Translations under genes and position numbers: made by a program
Assembly (NCBI GenBank): GCA_964057225.1
Contig: OZ059897.1
Span: forward strand, 124,001-188,000
DNA: 64,000 nucleotides
Source: Auanema rhodensis
Taxonomy: Eukaryota > Nematoda > Chromadorea > Rhabditida > Rhabditidae
Reading direction: 5' to 3'
Notes under the pieces: generated by a model
The model's input: only the letters and a program-made list of their open reading frames with translations
The model's database searches: none
Told to the model about the DNA's origin: nothing
In this document: positions 39,901 to 53,739 of the stretch, piece after piece
Numbering within the stretch: the first letter of the stretch is position 1
Layout: each line of letters starts with the position of its first letter

Positions 39901-42900
39901 GAATCTAAAAACATCTACTTTTTGCTAAATTATTTTGAAATTTTTCGAAAAAATTTTTGTCAAAATGTTTTTGGAAGCAATGTTGAGTGTACATGGAAAC
40001 TCAACATACACTAATGCATCATTTTTCAAACGATCATAACTAATTTTTGTATTGAGCGTTTCTCAATGTAGTTTAGTGCATTCGATGCGGATTTTTAAGC
40101 TGCGTCGATCTGTGTTATCAGATTTGCGCTAGCTTAAAAATGCACCGAGATATCAACTGATATAAGTTCACACATATATCCTCGATTTTCACCCTGAAGA
40201 AATAATTTTTTCGTTGAATAACATTGTCCATCGTCTTTGCCTTGAAAAAAGGAATCTAAAAACATCTACTTTTTGCTAAATTATTTTGAAATTTTTCGAA
40301 AAAATTTTTGTCAAAATGTTTTTGGAAGCAATGTTGAGTGTACATGGAAACTCAACATACACTAATGCATCATTTTTCAAACGATCATAACTAATTTTTG
40401 TATTGAGCGTTTCTCAATGTAGTATAGTGCATTCGATGCGGATTTTTAAGCTGCGTCGATCTGTGTTATCAGATTTGCGCTAGCTTAAAAATGCACCGAG
40501 ATATCAACTGATATAAGTTCACACTTATATCCTCGATTTTCACCCTGAAGAATTAATTTTTTCGTTGAATAACATTGTCCATCGTCTTTGCCTTGAAAAA
40601 TGGAATCTAAAAACATCTACTTTTTGCTAAATTATTTTGAAATTTTTCGAAAAAATTTTTGTCAAAATGTTTTTGGAAGCATTGTTGAGTGTACATGGAA
40701 ACTCAACATACACTAATGCATCATTTTTCAAAGGATCATAACTAATTTTTGTATTAAGCGTTTCTCAATGTAGTATAGTGCATTCGATGCGGATTTTTAA
40801 GCTGCGTCGATCTGTGTTATCAGATTTGCGTTAGCTTAAAAATGCACCGAGATATCAACTGATATAAGTTCACACTTATATCCTCGATTTTCACCCTGAA
40901 GGAATAATTTTTTCGTTGAATAACATTGTCCATCGTCTTTGCCTTGAAAAATGGAATCTAAAAACATCTACTTTTTGCCAAATTATTTTGAAATTTTTCG
41001 AAAAAATTTTTGTCAAAATGTTTTTGGAAGCAATGTTGAGTGTACATGGAAACTCAACATACACTAATGCATCATTTTTCAAACGATCATAACTAATTTC
41101 TGTATTAAGCGTTTCTCAATGTAGTTTAGTGCATTCGATGCGGATTTTTAAGCTGCGTCGATCTGTGTTATCAGATTTGCGCTAGCTTAAAAATGCACCG
41201 AGATATCAACTGATATAAGTTCACACATATATCCTCGATTTTCACCCTGAAGAAATAATTTTTTCGTTGAATAACATTGTCCATCGTCTTTGCCTTGAAA
41301 AAAGGAATCTAAAAACATCTACTTTTTGCTAAATTATTTTGAAATTTTTCGAAAAAATTTTTGTCAAAATGTTTTTGGAAGCAATGTTGAGTGTACATGG
41401 AAACTCAACATACACTAATGCATCATTTTTCAAACGATCATAACTAATTTTTGTATTGAGCGTTTCTCAATGTAGTATAGTGCATTCGATGCGGATTTTT
41501 AAGCTGCGTCGATCTGTGTTATCAGATTTGCGCTAGCTTAAAAATGCACCGAGATATCAACTGATATAAGTTCACACTTATATCCTCGATTTTCACCCTG
41601 AAGAATTAATTTTTTCGTTGAATAACATTGTCCATCGTCTTTGCCTTGAAAAATGAAATCTAAAAACATCTACTTTTTGCTAAATTATTTTGAAATTTTT
41701 CGAAAAAATTTTTGTCAAAATGTTTTTGGAAGCATTGTTGAGTGTACATGGAAACTCAACATACACTAATGCATCATTTTTCAAAGGATCATAACTAATT
41801 TTTGTATTAAGCGTTCCTCAATGTAGTATAGTGCATTCGATGCGGATTTTTAAGCTGCGTCGATCTGTGTTATCAGATTTGCGTTAGCTTAAAAATGCAC
41901 CGAGATATCAACTGATATAAGTTCACACTTATATCCTCGATTTTCACCCTGAAGGAATAATTTTTTCGTTGAATAACATTGTCCATCGTCTTTGCCTTGA
42001 AAAATGGAATCTAAAAACATCTACTTTTTGCCAAATTATTTTGAAATTTTTCGAAAAAATTTTTGTCAAAATGTTTTTGGAAGCAATGTTGAGTGTACAT
42101 GGAAACTCAACATACACTAATGCATCATTTTTCAAACGATCATAACTAATTTCTGTATTAAGCGTTTCTCAATGTAGTTTAGTGCATTCGATGCGGATTT
42201 TTAAGCTGCGTCGATCTGTGTTATCAGATTTGCGCTAGCTTAAAAATGCACCGAGATATCAACTGATATAAGTTCACACATATATCCTCGATTTTCACCC
42301 TGAAGAAATAATTTTTTCGTTGAATAACATTGTCCATCGTCTTTGCCTTGAAAAAAGGAATCTAAAAACATCTACTTTTTGCTAAATTATTTTGAAATTT
42401 TTCGAAAAAATTTTTGTCAAAATGTTTTTGGAAGCAATGTTGAGTGTACATGGAAACTCAACATACACTAATGCATCATTTTTCAAACGATCATAACTAA
42501 TTTTTGTATTGAGCGTTTCTCAATGTAGTATAGTGCATTCGATGCGGATTTTTAAGCTGCGTCGATCTGTGTTATCAGATTTGCGCTAGCTTAAAAATGC
42601 ACCGAGATATCAACTGATATAAGTTCACACTTATATCCTCGATTTTCACCCTGAAGAATTAATTTTTTCGTTGAATAACATTGTCCATCGTCTTTGCCTT
42701 GAAAAATGGAATCTAAAAACATCTACTTTTTGCTAAATTATTTTGAAATTTTTCGAAAAAATTTTTGTCAAAATGTTTTTGGAAGCATTGTTGAGTGTAC
42801 ATGGAAACTCAACATACACTAATGCATCATTTTTCAAAGGATCATAACTAATTTTTGTATTAAGCGTTTCTCAATGTAGTATAGTGCATTCGATGCGGAT

Positions 42901-45900
42901 TTTTAAGCTGCGTCGATCTGTGTTATCAGATTTGCGCTAGCTTAAAAATGCACCGAGATATCAACTGATATAAGTTCACACTTATATCCTCGATTTTCAC
43001 CCTGAAGGAATAATATTTTCGTTGAATAACATTGTCCATCGTCTTTGCCTTGAGAAAAAGAATCTAAAAACATCTACTTTTTGCTAAATTATTTTGAAAT
43101 TTTTCGAAAAAATTTTTGTCAAAATGTTTTTGGAAGCAATGTTGAGTGTACATGGAAACTCAACATACACTAATGCATCATTTTTCAAACGATCATAACT
43201 AATTTTTGTATAGAGCGTTTCTCAATGTAGTATAGTGCATTCGATGCGGATTTTTAAGCTGCGTCGATCTGTGTTATCAGATTTGCGCTAGCTTAAAAAT
43301 GCACCGAGATATCAACTGATATAAGTTCACACTTATATCCTCGATTTTCACCCTGAAGAATTAATTTTTTCGTTGAATAACATTGTCCATCGTCTTTGCC
43401 TTGAAAAATGGAATCTAAAAACATCTACTTTTTGCTAAATTATTTTGAAATTTTTCGAAAAAATTTTTGTCAAAATGTTTTTGGAAGCATTGTTGAGTGT
43501 ACATGGAAACTCAACATACACTAATGCATCATTTTTCAAAGGATCATAACTAATTTTTGTATTAAGCGTTTCTCAATGTAGTATAGTGCATTCGATGCGG
43601 ATTTTTAAGCTGCGTCGATCTGTGTTATCAGATTTGCGCTAGCTTAAAAATGCACCGAGATATCAACTGATATAAGTTCACACTTATATCCTCGATTTTC
43701 ACCCTGAAGGAATAATATTTTCGTTGAATAACATTGTCCATCGTCTTTGCCTTGAGAAAAAGAATCTAAAAACATCTACTTTTTGCTAAATTATTTTGAA
43801 ATTTTTCGAAAAAATTTTTGTCAAAATGTTTTTGGAAGCAATGTTGAGTGTACATGGAAACTCAACATACACTAATGCATCATTTTTCAAACGATCATAA
43901 CTAATTTTTGTATCAAGCGTTTCTCAATGTAGTATAGTGCATTCGATGCGCATTTTTAAACTGCGTCGATCTGTGTTATCAGATTTGCGCTAGCTTAAAA
44001 ATGCACCGAGATATCAACTGATATAAGTTCACACATATATCCTCGATTTTCACCCTGAAGAAATAATTTTTTCGTTGAATAACATTGTCCATCGTCTTTG
44101 CCTTGAAAAATGGAATCTAAAAACATCTACTTTTTGCCAAATTATTTTGAAATTTTTCGAAAAAATTTTTGTCAAAATGTTTTTGGAAGCAATGTTGAGT
44201 GTACATGGAAACTCAACATACACTAATGCATCATTTTTCAAACGATCATAACTAATTTCTGTATTAAGCGTTTCTCAATGTAGTTTAGTGCATTCGATGC
44301 GGATTTTTAAGCTGCGTCGATCTGTGTTATCAGATTTGCGCTAGCTTAAAAATGCACCGAGATATCAACTGATATAAGTTCACACTTATATCCTCGATTT
44401 TCACCCTGAAGAAATAATTTTTTCGTTGAATAACATTGTCCATCGTCTTTGCCTTGAAAAAAGGAATCTAAAAACATCTACTTTTTGCTAAATTATTTTG
44501 AAATTTTTCGAAAAAATTTTTGTCAAAATGTTTTTGGAAGCAATGTTGAGTGTACATGGAAACTCAACATACACTAATGCATCATTTTTCAAACGATCAT
44601 AACTAATTTTTGTATTGAGCGTTTCTCAATGTAGTATAGTGCATTCGATGCGGATTTTTAAGCTGCGTCGATCTGTGTTATCAGATTTGCGCTAGCTTAA
44701 AAATGCACCGAGATATCAACTGATATAAGTTCACACTTATATCCTCGATTTTCACCCTGAAGAATTAATTTTTTCGTTGAATAACATTGTCCATCGTCTT
44801 TGCCTTGAAAAATGGAATCTAAAAACATCTACTTTTTGCTAAATTATTTTGAAATTTTTCGAAAAAATTTTTGTCAAAATGTTTTTGGAAGCATTGTTGA
44901 GTGTACATGGAAACTCAACATACACTAATGCATCATTTTTCAAAGGATCATAACTAATTTTTGTATTAAGCGTTCCTCAATGTAGTATAGTGCATTCGAT
45001 GCGGATTTTTAAGCTGCGTCGATCTGTGTTATCAGATTTGCGTTAGCTTAAAAATGCACCGAGATATCAACTGATATAAGTTCACACTTATATCCTCGAT
45101 TTTCACCCTGAAGGAATAATTTTTTCGTTGAATAACATTGTCCATCGTCTTTGCCTTGAAAAATGGAATCTAAAAACATCTACTTTTTGCCAAATTATTT
45201 TGAAATTTTTCGAAAAAATTTTTGTCAAAATGTTTTTGGAAGCAATGTTGAGTGTACATGGAAACTCAACATACACTAATGCATCATTTTTCAAACGATC
45301 ATAACTAATTTCTGTATTAAGCGTTTCTCAATGTAGTTTAGTGCATTCGATGCGGATTTTTAAGCTGCGTCGATCTGTGTTATCAGATTTGCGCTAGCTT
45401 AAAAATGCACCGAGATATCAACTGATATAAGTTCACACATATATCCTCGATTTTCACCCTGAAGAAATAATTTTTTCGTTGAATAACATTGTCCATCGTC
45501 TTTGCCTTGAAAAAAGGAATCTAAAAACATCTACTTTTTGCTAAATTATTTTGAAATTTTTCGAAAAAATTTTTGTCAAAATGTTTTTGGAAGCAATGTT
45601 GAGTGTACATGGAAACTCAACATACACTAATGCATCATTTTTCAAACGATCATAACTAATTTTTGTATTGAGCGTTTCTCAATGTAGTATAGTGCATTCG
45701 ATGCGGATTTTTAAGCTGCGTCGATCTGTGTTATCAGATTTGCGCTAGCTTAAAAATGCACCGAGATATCAACTGATATAAGTTCACACTTATATCCTCG
45801 ATTTTCACCCTGAAGAATTAATTTTTTCGTTGAATAACATTGTCCATCGTCTTTGCCTTGAAAAATGGAATCTAAAAACATCTACTTTTTGCTAAATTAT

Positions 45901-47040
45901 TTTGAAATTTTTCGAAAAAATTTTTGTCAAAATGTTTTTGGAAGCATTGTTGAGTGTACATGGAAACTCAACATACACTAATGCATCATTTTTCAAAGGA
46001 TCATAACTAATTTTTGTATTAAGCGTTTCTCAATGTAGTATAGTGCATTCGATGCGGATTTTTAAGCTGCGTCGATCTGTGTTATCAGATTTGCGCTAGC
46101 TTAAAAATGCACCGAGATATCAACTGATATAAGTTCACACTTATATCCTCGATTTTCACCCTGAAGGAATAATATTTTCGTTGAATAACATTGTCCATCG
46201 TCTTTGCCTTGAGAAAAAAAATCTAAAAACATCTACTTTTTGCTAAATTATTTTGAAATTTTTCGAAAAAATTTTTGTCAAAATGTTTTTGGAAGCAATG
46301 TTGAGTGTACATGGAAACTCAACATACACTAATGCATCATTTTTCAAACGATCATAACTAATTTTTGTATTGAGCGTTTCTCAATGTAGTATAGTGCATT
46401 CGATGCGGATTTTTAAGCTGCGTCGATCTGTGTTATCAGATTTGCGTTAGCTTAAAAATGCACCGAGATATCAACTGATATAAGTTCACACTTATATCCT
46501 GGATTTTCACCCTGAAGGAATAATTTTTTCGTTGAATAACATTGTCCATCGTCTTTGCCTTGAAAAAAGGAATCTAAAAACATCTACTTTTTGCTAAATT
46601 ATTTTGAAATTTTTCGAAAAAATTTTTGTCAAAATGTTTTTGGAAGCAATGTTGAGTGTACATGGAAACTCAACATACACTAATGCATCATTTTTCAAAC
46701 GATCATAACTAATTTTTGTATTTAGCGTTTCTCAATGTAGTATAGTGCATTCGATGCGGATTTTTAAGCTGCGTCGATCTGTGTTATCAGATTTGCGCTA
46801 GCTTAAAAATGCACCGAGATATCAACTGATATAAGTTCACACTTATATCCTCGATTTTCACCCTGAAGAATTAATTTTTTCGTTGAATAACACTGTCCAT
46901 CGTCTTTGCCTTGAAAAATGGAATCTAAAAACATCTACTTTTTGCCAAATTATTTTGAAATTTTTCGAAAAAATTTTTGTCAAAATGTTTTTGGAAGCAA
47001 TGTTGAGTGTACATGGAAACTCAACATACACTAATGCATC
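30901..47040 (+). repeat. SatB regional subfamily II
   Basis: All units read ACCGAG. Recurrent unit types are: AATTTCTGTATT followed by GTTTAG and CACATATAT with GAAATAAT; GTATTGAGCG units; units with GGAATAAT; and AAATGGAATC units with GCATTG and CAAAGG. The TTTTGCCAAAT change, in place of TTTTGCTAAAT, appears here at about 34307, 34658, 36413, 40976, 42029, 44135, 45188 and 46943. It removes a TAG on the minus strand and so opens a spurious frame. Confidence 0.75.
41250..46359 (+). repeat. SatB 9-unit (3159-bp) block duplication
   Basis: About 41250-43200 matches 44409-46359 at an offset of 3159 bp. Shared rare markers are GCGTTCCTCAATG (41811/44970), GCCAAAT (42029/45188) and GAATAATATTTTCG with TTGAGAAAAA (about 43010/46169). 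The last marker also occurs 702 bp after its first copy (about 43712), a further 2-unit duplication. Private changes are AAAATGAAATC near 41653 and GAGAAAAAAAATC near 46211. Confidence 0.85.
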
Positions 47041-47049
47041 ATTTTTCAA

Positions 47050-50000
47050 ACGATCATAACTAATTTTTGTATTAAGCGTTTCTCAATGTAGTATAGTGCA
47101 TTCGATGCGGATTTTTAAGCTGCGTCGATCTGTGTTATCAGATTTGCGCTAGCTTAAAAATGCACCGAGATATCAACTGATATAAGTTCACACTTATATC
47201 CTCGATTTTCACCCTGAAGAATTAATTTTTTCGTTGAATAACATTGTCCATCGTCTTTGCCTTGAAAAATGGAATCTAAAAACATCTACTTTTTGCTAAA
47301 TTATTTTGAAATTTTTCGAAAAAATTTTTGTCAAAATGTTTTTGGAAGCAATGTTGAGTGTACATGGAAACTCAACATACACTAATGCATCATTTTTCAA
47401 ACGATCATAACTAATTTTTGTATCAAGCGTTTCTCAATTAAGTATAGTGCATTCGATGCGCATTTTTAAGCTGCGTCGATCTGTGTTATCAGATTTGCGC
47501 TAGCTTAAAAATGCACCGAGATATCAACTGATATAAGTTCACACTTATATCCTCGATTTTCACCCTGAAGAATTAATTTTTTCGTTGAATAACACTGTCC
47601 ATCGTCTTTGCCTTGAAAAATGGAATCTAAAAACATCTACTTTTTGCTAAATTATTTTGAAATTTTTCGAAAAAATTTTTGTCAAAATGTTTTTGGAAGC
47701 AATGTTGAGTGTACATGGAAACTCAACATACACTAATGCATCATTTTTCAAACGATCATAACTAATTTCTGTATTAAGCGTTTCTCAATGTAGTTTAGTG
47801 CATTCGATGCGGATTTTTAAGCTGCGTCGATCTGTGTTATCAGATTTGCGCTAGCTTAAAAATGCACCGAGATATCAACTGATATAAGTTCACACATATA
47901 TCCTCGATTTTCACCCTGAAGAAATAATTTTTTCGTTGAATAACATTGTCCATCGTCTTTGCCTTGAAAAAAGGAATCTAAAAACATCTACTTTTTGCTA
48001 AATTATTTTGAAATTTTTCGAAAAAATTTTTGTCAAAATGTTTTTGGAAGCAATGTTGAGTGTACATGGAAACTCAACATACACTAATGCATCATTTTTC
48101 AAACGATCATAACTAATTTTTGTATTGAGCGTTTCTCAATGTAGTGAAGTGCATTCGATGCGGATTTTTAAGCTGCGTCGATCTGTGTTATCAGATTTGC
48201 GCTAGCTTAAAAATGCACCGAGATATCAACTGATATAAGTTCACACTTATATCCTCGATTTTCACCCTGAAGGAATAATTTTTTCGTTGAATAACATTGT
48301 CCATCGTCTTTGCCTTAAAAAAAGGAATCTAAAAACATCTACTTTTTGCTACATTATTTTGAAATTTTTCGAAAAAATTTTTGTCAAAATGTTTTTGGAA
48401 GCAATGTTGAGTGTACATGGAAACTCAACATACACTAATGCATCATTTTTCAAACGATCATAACTAATTTTTGTATTAAGCGTTTCTCAATGTAGTATAG
48501 TGCATTCGATGCGGATTTTTAAGCTGCGTCGATCTGTGTTATCAGATTTGCGCTAGCTTAAAAATGCACCGAGATATCAACTGATATAAGTTCACACTTA
48601 TATCCTCGATTTTCACCCTGAAGAATAAATTTTTTCGTTGAATAACATTGTCCATCGTCTTTGCCTTGAAAAAAGGAATCTAAAAACATCTACTTTTTGC
48701 TAAATTATTTTGAAATTTTTCGAAAAAATTTTTGTCAAAATGTTTTTGGAAGCAATGTTGAGTGTACATGGAAACTCAACATACACTAATGCATCATTTT
48801 TCAAACGATCATAACTAATTTTTGTATTAAGCGTTTCTCAATGTAGTATAGTGCATTCGATGCGGATTTTTAAGCTGCGTCGATCTGTGTTATCAGATTT
48901 GCGCTAGCTTAAAAATGCACCGAGATATCAACTGATATAAGTTCACACTTATATCCTCGATTTTCACCCTGAAGAATTAATTTTTTCGTTGAATAACATT
49001 GTCCATCGTCTTTGCCTTGAAAAATGGAATCTAAAAACATCTACTTTTTGCTAAATTATTTTGAAATTTTTCGAAAAAATTTTTGTCAAAATGTTTTTGG
49101 AAGCAATGTTGAGTGTACATGGAAACTCAACATACACTAATGCATCATTTTTCAAACGATCATAACTAATTTTTGTATCAAGCGTTTCTCAATTAAGTAT
49201 AGTGCATTCGATGCGCATTTTTAAGCTGCGTCGATCTGTGTTATCAGATTTGCGCTAGCTTAAAAATGCACCGAGATATCAACTGATATAAGTTCACACT
49301 TATATCCTCGATTTTCACCCTGAAGAATTAATTTTTTCGTTGAATAACACTGTCCATCGTCTTTGCCTTGAAAAATGGAATCTAAAAACATCTACTTTTT
49401 GCTAAATTATTTTGAAATTTTTCGAAAAAATTTTTGTCAAAATGTTTTTGGAAGCAATGTTGAGTGTACATGGAAACTCAACATACACTAATGCATCATT
49501 TTTCAAACGATCATAACTAATTTCTGTATTAAGCGTTTCTCAATGTAGTTTAGTGCATTCGATGCGGATTTTTAAGCTGCGTCGATCTGTGTTATCAGAT
49601 TTGCGCTAGCTTAAAAATGCACCGAGATATCAACTGATATAAGTTCACACATATATCCTCGATTTTCACCCTGAAGAAATAATTTTTTCGTTGAATAACA
49701 TTGTCCATCGTCTTTGCCTTGAAAAAAGGAATCTAAAAACATCTACTTTTTGCTAAATTATTTTGAAATTTTTCGAAAAAATTTTTGTCAAAATGTTTTT
49801 GGAAGCAATGTTGAGTGTACATGGAAACTCAACATACACTAATGCATCATTTTTCAAACGATCATAACTAATTTTTGTATTGAGCGTTTCTCAATGTAGT
49901 AAAGTGCATTCGATGCGGATTTTTAAGCTGCGTCGATCTGTGTTATCAGATTTGCGCTAGCTTAAAAATGCACCGAGATATCAACTGATATAAGTTCACA

Positions 50001-50225
50001 CTTATATCCTCGATTTTCACCCTGAAGGAATAATTTTTTCGTTGAATAACATTGTCCATCGTCTTTGCCTTAAAAAAAGGAATCTAAAAACATCTACTTT
50101 TTGCTAAATTATTTTGAAATTTTTCGAAAAAATTTTTGTCAAAATGTTTTTGGAAGCAATGTTGAGTGTACATGGAAACTCAACATACACTAATGCATCA
50201 TTTTTCAAACGATCATAACTAATTT
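47050..50225 (+). repeat. SatB 5-unit (1755-bp) block duplication
   Basis: About 47050-48470 matches 48805-50225. Shared markers are TCAATTAAG (47437/49192), AACACTG (47593/49348), GTAGTGAAG against GTAGTAAAG (48143/49898, same site) and GCCTTAAAAAAAGG (48312/50067). GCTACATTA near 48348 is private. Confidence 0.83.
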
Positions 50226-50230
50226 TTGTA

Positions 50231-52687
50231 TTGAACGTTTCTCAATGTAGTATAGTGCATTCGATGCGGATGTTTAAGCTGCGTCGATCTGTGTTATCAG
50301 ATTTGCGCTAGCTTAAAAATGCACCGAGATATCAACTGATATAAGTTCACACTTATATCCTCGATTTTCACCCTGAAGAATTAATTTTTTCGTTGAATAA
50401 CATTGTCCATCGTCTTTGCCTTGAAAAATGGAATCTAAAAACATCTACTTTTTGCTAAATTATTTTGAAATTTTTCGAAAAAATTTTTGTCAAAATGTTT
50501 TTGGAAGCAATGTTGAGTGTACATGGAAACTCAACATACACTAATGCATCATTTTTCAAACGATCATAACTAATTTTTGTATCAAGCGTTTCTCAATTAA
50601 GTATAGTGCATTCGATGCGCATTTTTAAGCTGCGTCGATCTGTGTTATCAGATTTGCGCTAGCTTAAAAATGCACCGAGATATCAACTGATATAAGTTCA
50701 CACTTATATCCTCGATTTTCACCCTGAAGAAATAATTTTTCCGTTGAATAACATTGTCCATCGTCTTTGCCTTGAAAAATGGAATCTAAAAACATCTACT
50801 TTTTGCTAAATTATTTTGAAATTTTTCGAAAAAATTTTTGTCAAAATGTTTTTGGAAGCAATGTTGAGTGTACATGGAAACTCAACATACACTAATGCAT
50901 CATTTTTCAAACGATCATACCTAATTTTTGTATCAAGCGTTTCTCAATGTAGTATAGTGCATTCGATGCGCATTTTTAAACTGCGTCGATCTGTGTTATC
51001 AGATTTGCGCTAGCTTAAAAATGCACCGAGATATCAACTGATATAAGTTCACACTTATATCCTCGATTTTCACCCTGAAGAAATAATTTTTCCGTTGAAT
51101 AACATTGTCCATCGTCTTTGCCTTGAAAAATGGAATCTAAAAACATCTACTTTTTGCTAAATTATTTTGAAATTTTTCGAAAAAATTTTTGTCAAAATGT
51201 TTTTGGAAGCAATGTTGAGTGTACATGGAAACTCAACATACACTAATGCATCATTTTTCAAACGATCATAACTAACTTTTGTATCAAGCGTTTCTCAATT
51301 AAGTATAGTGCATTCGATGCGGATTTTTAAGCTGCGTCGATCTGTGTTATCAGATTTGCGCTAGCTTAAAAATGCACCGAGATATCAACTGATATAAGTT
51401 CACACTTATATCCTCGATTTTCACCCTGAAGAATAAATTTTTTCGTTGAATAACACTGTCCATCGTCTTTGCCTTGAAAAATGGAATCTAAAAACATCTA
51501 CTTTTTGCTAAATTATTTTGAAATTTTTCGAAAAAATTTTTGTCAAAATGTTTTTGGAAGCAATGTTGAGTGTACATGGAAACTCAACATACACTAATGC
51601 ATCATTTTTCAAACGATCATAACTAATTTTTGTATTAAACGTTTCTCAATGTAGTATAGTGCATTCGATGCGGATGTTTAAGCTGCGTCGATCTGTGTTA
51701 TCAGATTTGCGCTAGCTTAAAAATGCACCGAGATATCAACTGATATAAGTTCACACTTATATCCTCGATTTTCACCCTGAAGAATTAATTTTTTCGTTGA
51801 ATAACATTGTCCATCGTCTTTGCCTTGAAAAATGGAATCTAAAAACATCTACTTTTTGCTAAATTATTTTGAAATTTTTCGAAAAAATTTTTGTCAAAAT
51901 GTTTTTGGAAGCAATGTTGAGTGTACATGGAAACTGAACATACACTAATGCATCATTTTTCAAACGATCATACCTAATTTTTGTATCAAGCGTTTCTCAA
52001 TTAAGTATAGTGCATTCGATGCGCATTTTTAAGCTGCGTCGATCTGTGTTATCAGATTTGCGCTAGCTTAAAAATGCACCGAGATATCAACTGATATAAG
52101 TTCACACTTATATCCTCGATTTTCACCCTGAAGAAATAATTTTTCCGTTGAATAACATTGTCCATCGTCTTTGCCTTGAAAAATGGAATCTAAAAACATC
52201 TACTTTTTGCTAAATTATTTTGAAATTTTTCGAAAAAATTTTTGTCAAAATGTTTTTGGAAGCAATGTTGAGTGTACATGGAAACTCAACATACACTAAT
52301 GCATCATTTTTCAAACGATCATACCTAATTTTTGTATCAAGCGTTTCTCAATGTAGTATAGTGCATTCGATGCGCATTTTTAAACTGCGTCGATCTGTGT
52401 TATCAGATTTGCGCTAGCTTAAAAATGCACCGAGATATCAACTGATATAAGTTCACACTTATATCCTCGATTTTCACCCTGAAGAAATAATTTTTCCGTT
52501 GAATAACATTGTCCATCGTCTTTGCCTTGAAAAATGGAATCTAAAAACATCTACTTTTTGCTAAATTATTTTGAAATTTTTCGAAAAAATTTTTGTCAAA
52601 ATGTTTTTGGAAGCAATGTTGAGTGTACATGGAAACTCAACATACACTAATGCATCATTTTTCAAACGATCATAACTAATTTTTGTA
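50231..52687 (+). repeat. SatB 4-unit (1404-bp) block duplication
   Basis: About 50231-51283 matches 51635-52687. Shared markers are GAACGTTTC / AAACGTTTC, GGATGTTTAAGC (50268/51672), TCAATTAAG with GCGCAT, TTCCGTTG, and GATCATACCTAA (50916/52320). The 4-unit step continues in AACTGAACATAC at 51933 and 53337. Confidence 0.8.
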
Positions 52688-53739
52688 TTGAGCGTTTCTC
52701 AATGTAGTATAGTGCATTCGATGCGGATTTTTAAGCTGCGTCGATCTGTGTTATCAGATTTGCGCTAGCTTAAAAATGCACCGAGATATCAACTGATATA
52801 AGTTCACACATATATCCTCGATTTTCACCCTGAAGAAATAATTTTTTCGTTGAATAACATTGTCCATCGTCTTTGCCTTGAAAAAAGGAATCTAAAAACA
52901 TCTACTTTTTGCTAAATTATTTTGAAATTTTTCGAAAAAATTTTTGTCAAAATGTTTTTGGAAGCAATGTTGAGTGTACATGGAAACTCAACATACACTA
53001 ATGCATCATTTTTCAAACGATCATAACTTATTTTTGTATTGAGCGTTTCTCAATGTAGTATAGTGCATTCGATGCGGATTTTTAAGCTGCGTCGATCTGT
53101 GTTATCAGATTTGCGCTAGCTTAAAAATGCACCGAGATATCAACTGATATAAGTTCACACTTATATCCTCGATTTTCACCCTGAAGAAATAATTTTTCCG
53201 TTGAATAACATTGTCCATCGTCTTTGCCTTGAAAAATGGAATCTAAAAACATCTACTTTTTGCTAAATTATCTTGAAATTTTTCGAAAAAATTTTTGTCA
53301 AAATGTTTTTGGAAGCAATGTTGAGTGTACATGGAAACTGAACATACACTAATGCATCATTTTTCAAACGATCATACCTAATTTTTGTATCAAGCGTTTC
53401 TCAATGTAGTATAGTGCATTCGATGCGCATTTTTAAACTGCGTCGATCTGTGTTATCAGATTTGCGCTAGCTTAAAAATGCACCGAGATATCAACTGATA
53501 TAAGTTCACACTTATATCCTCGATTTTCACCCTGAAGAAATAATTTTTCCGTTGAATAACATTGTCCATCGTCTTTGCCTTGAAAAATGGAATCTAAAAA
53601 CATCTACTTTTTGCTAAATTATTTTGAAATTTTTCGAAAAAATTTTTGTCAAAATGTTTTTGGAAGCAATGTTGAGTGTACATGGAAACTCAACATACAC
53701 TAATGCATCATTTTTCAAACGATCATAACTAATTTTTGT

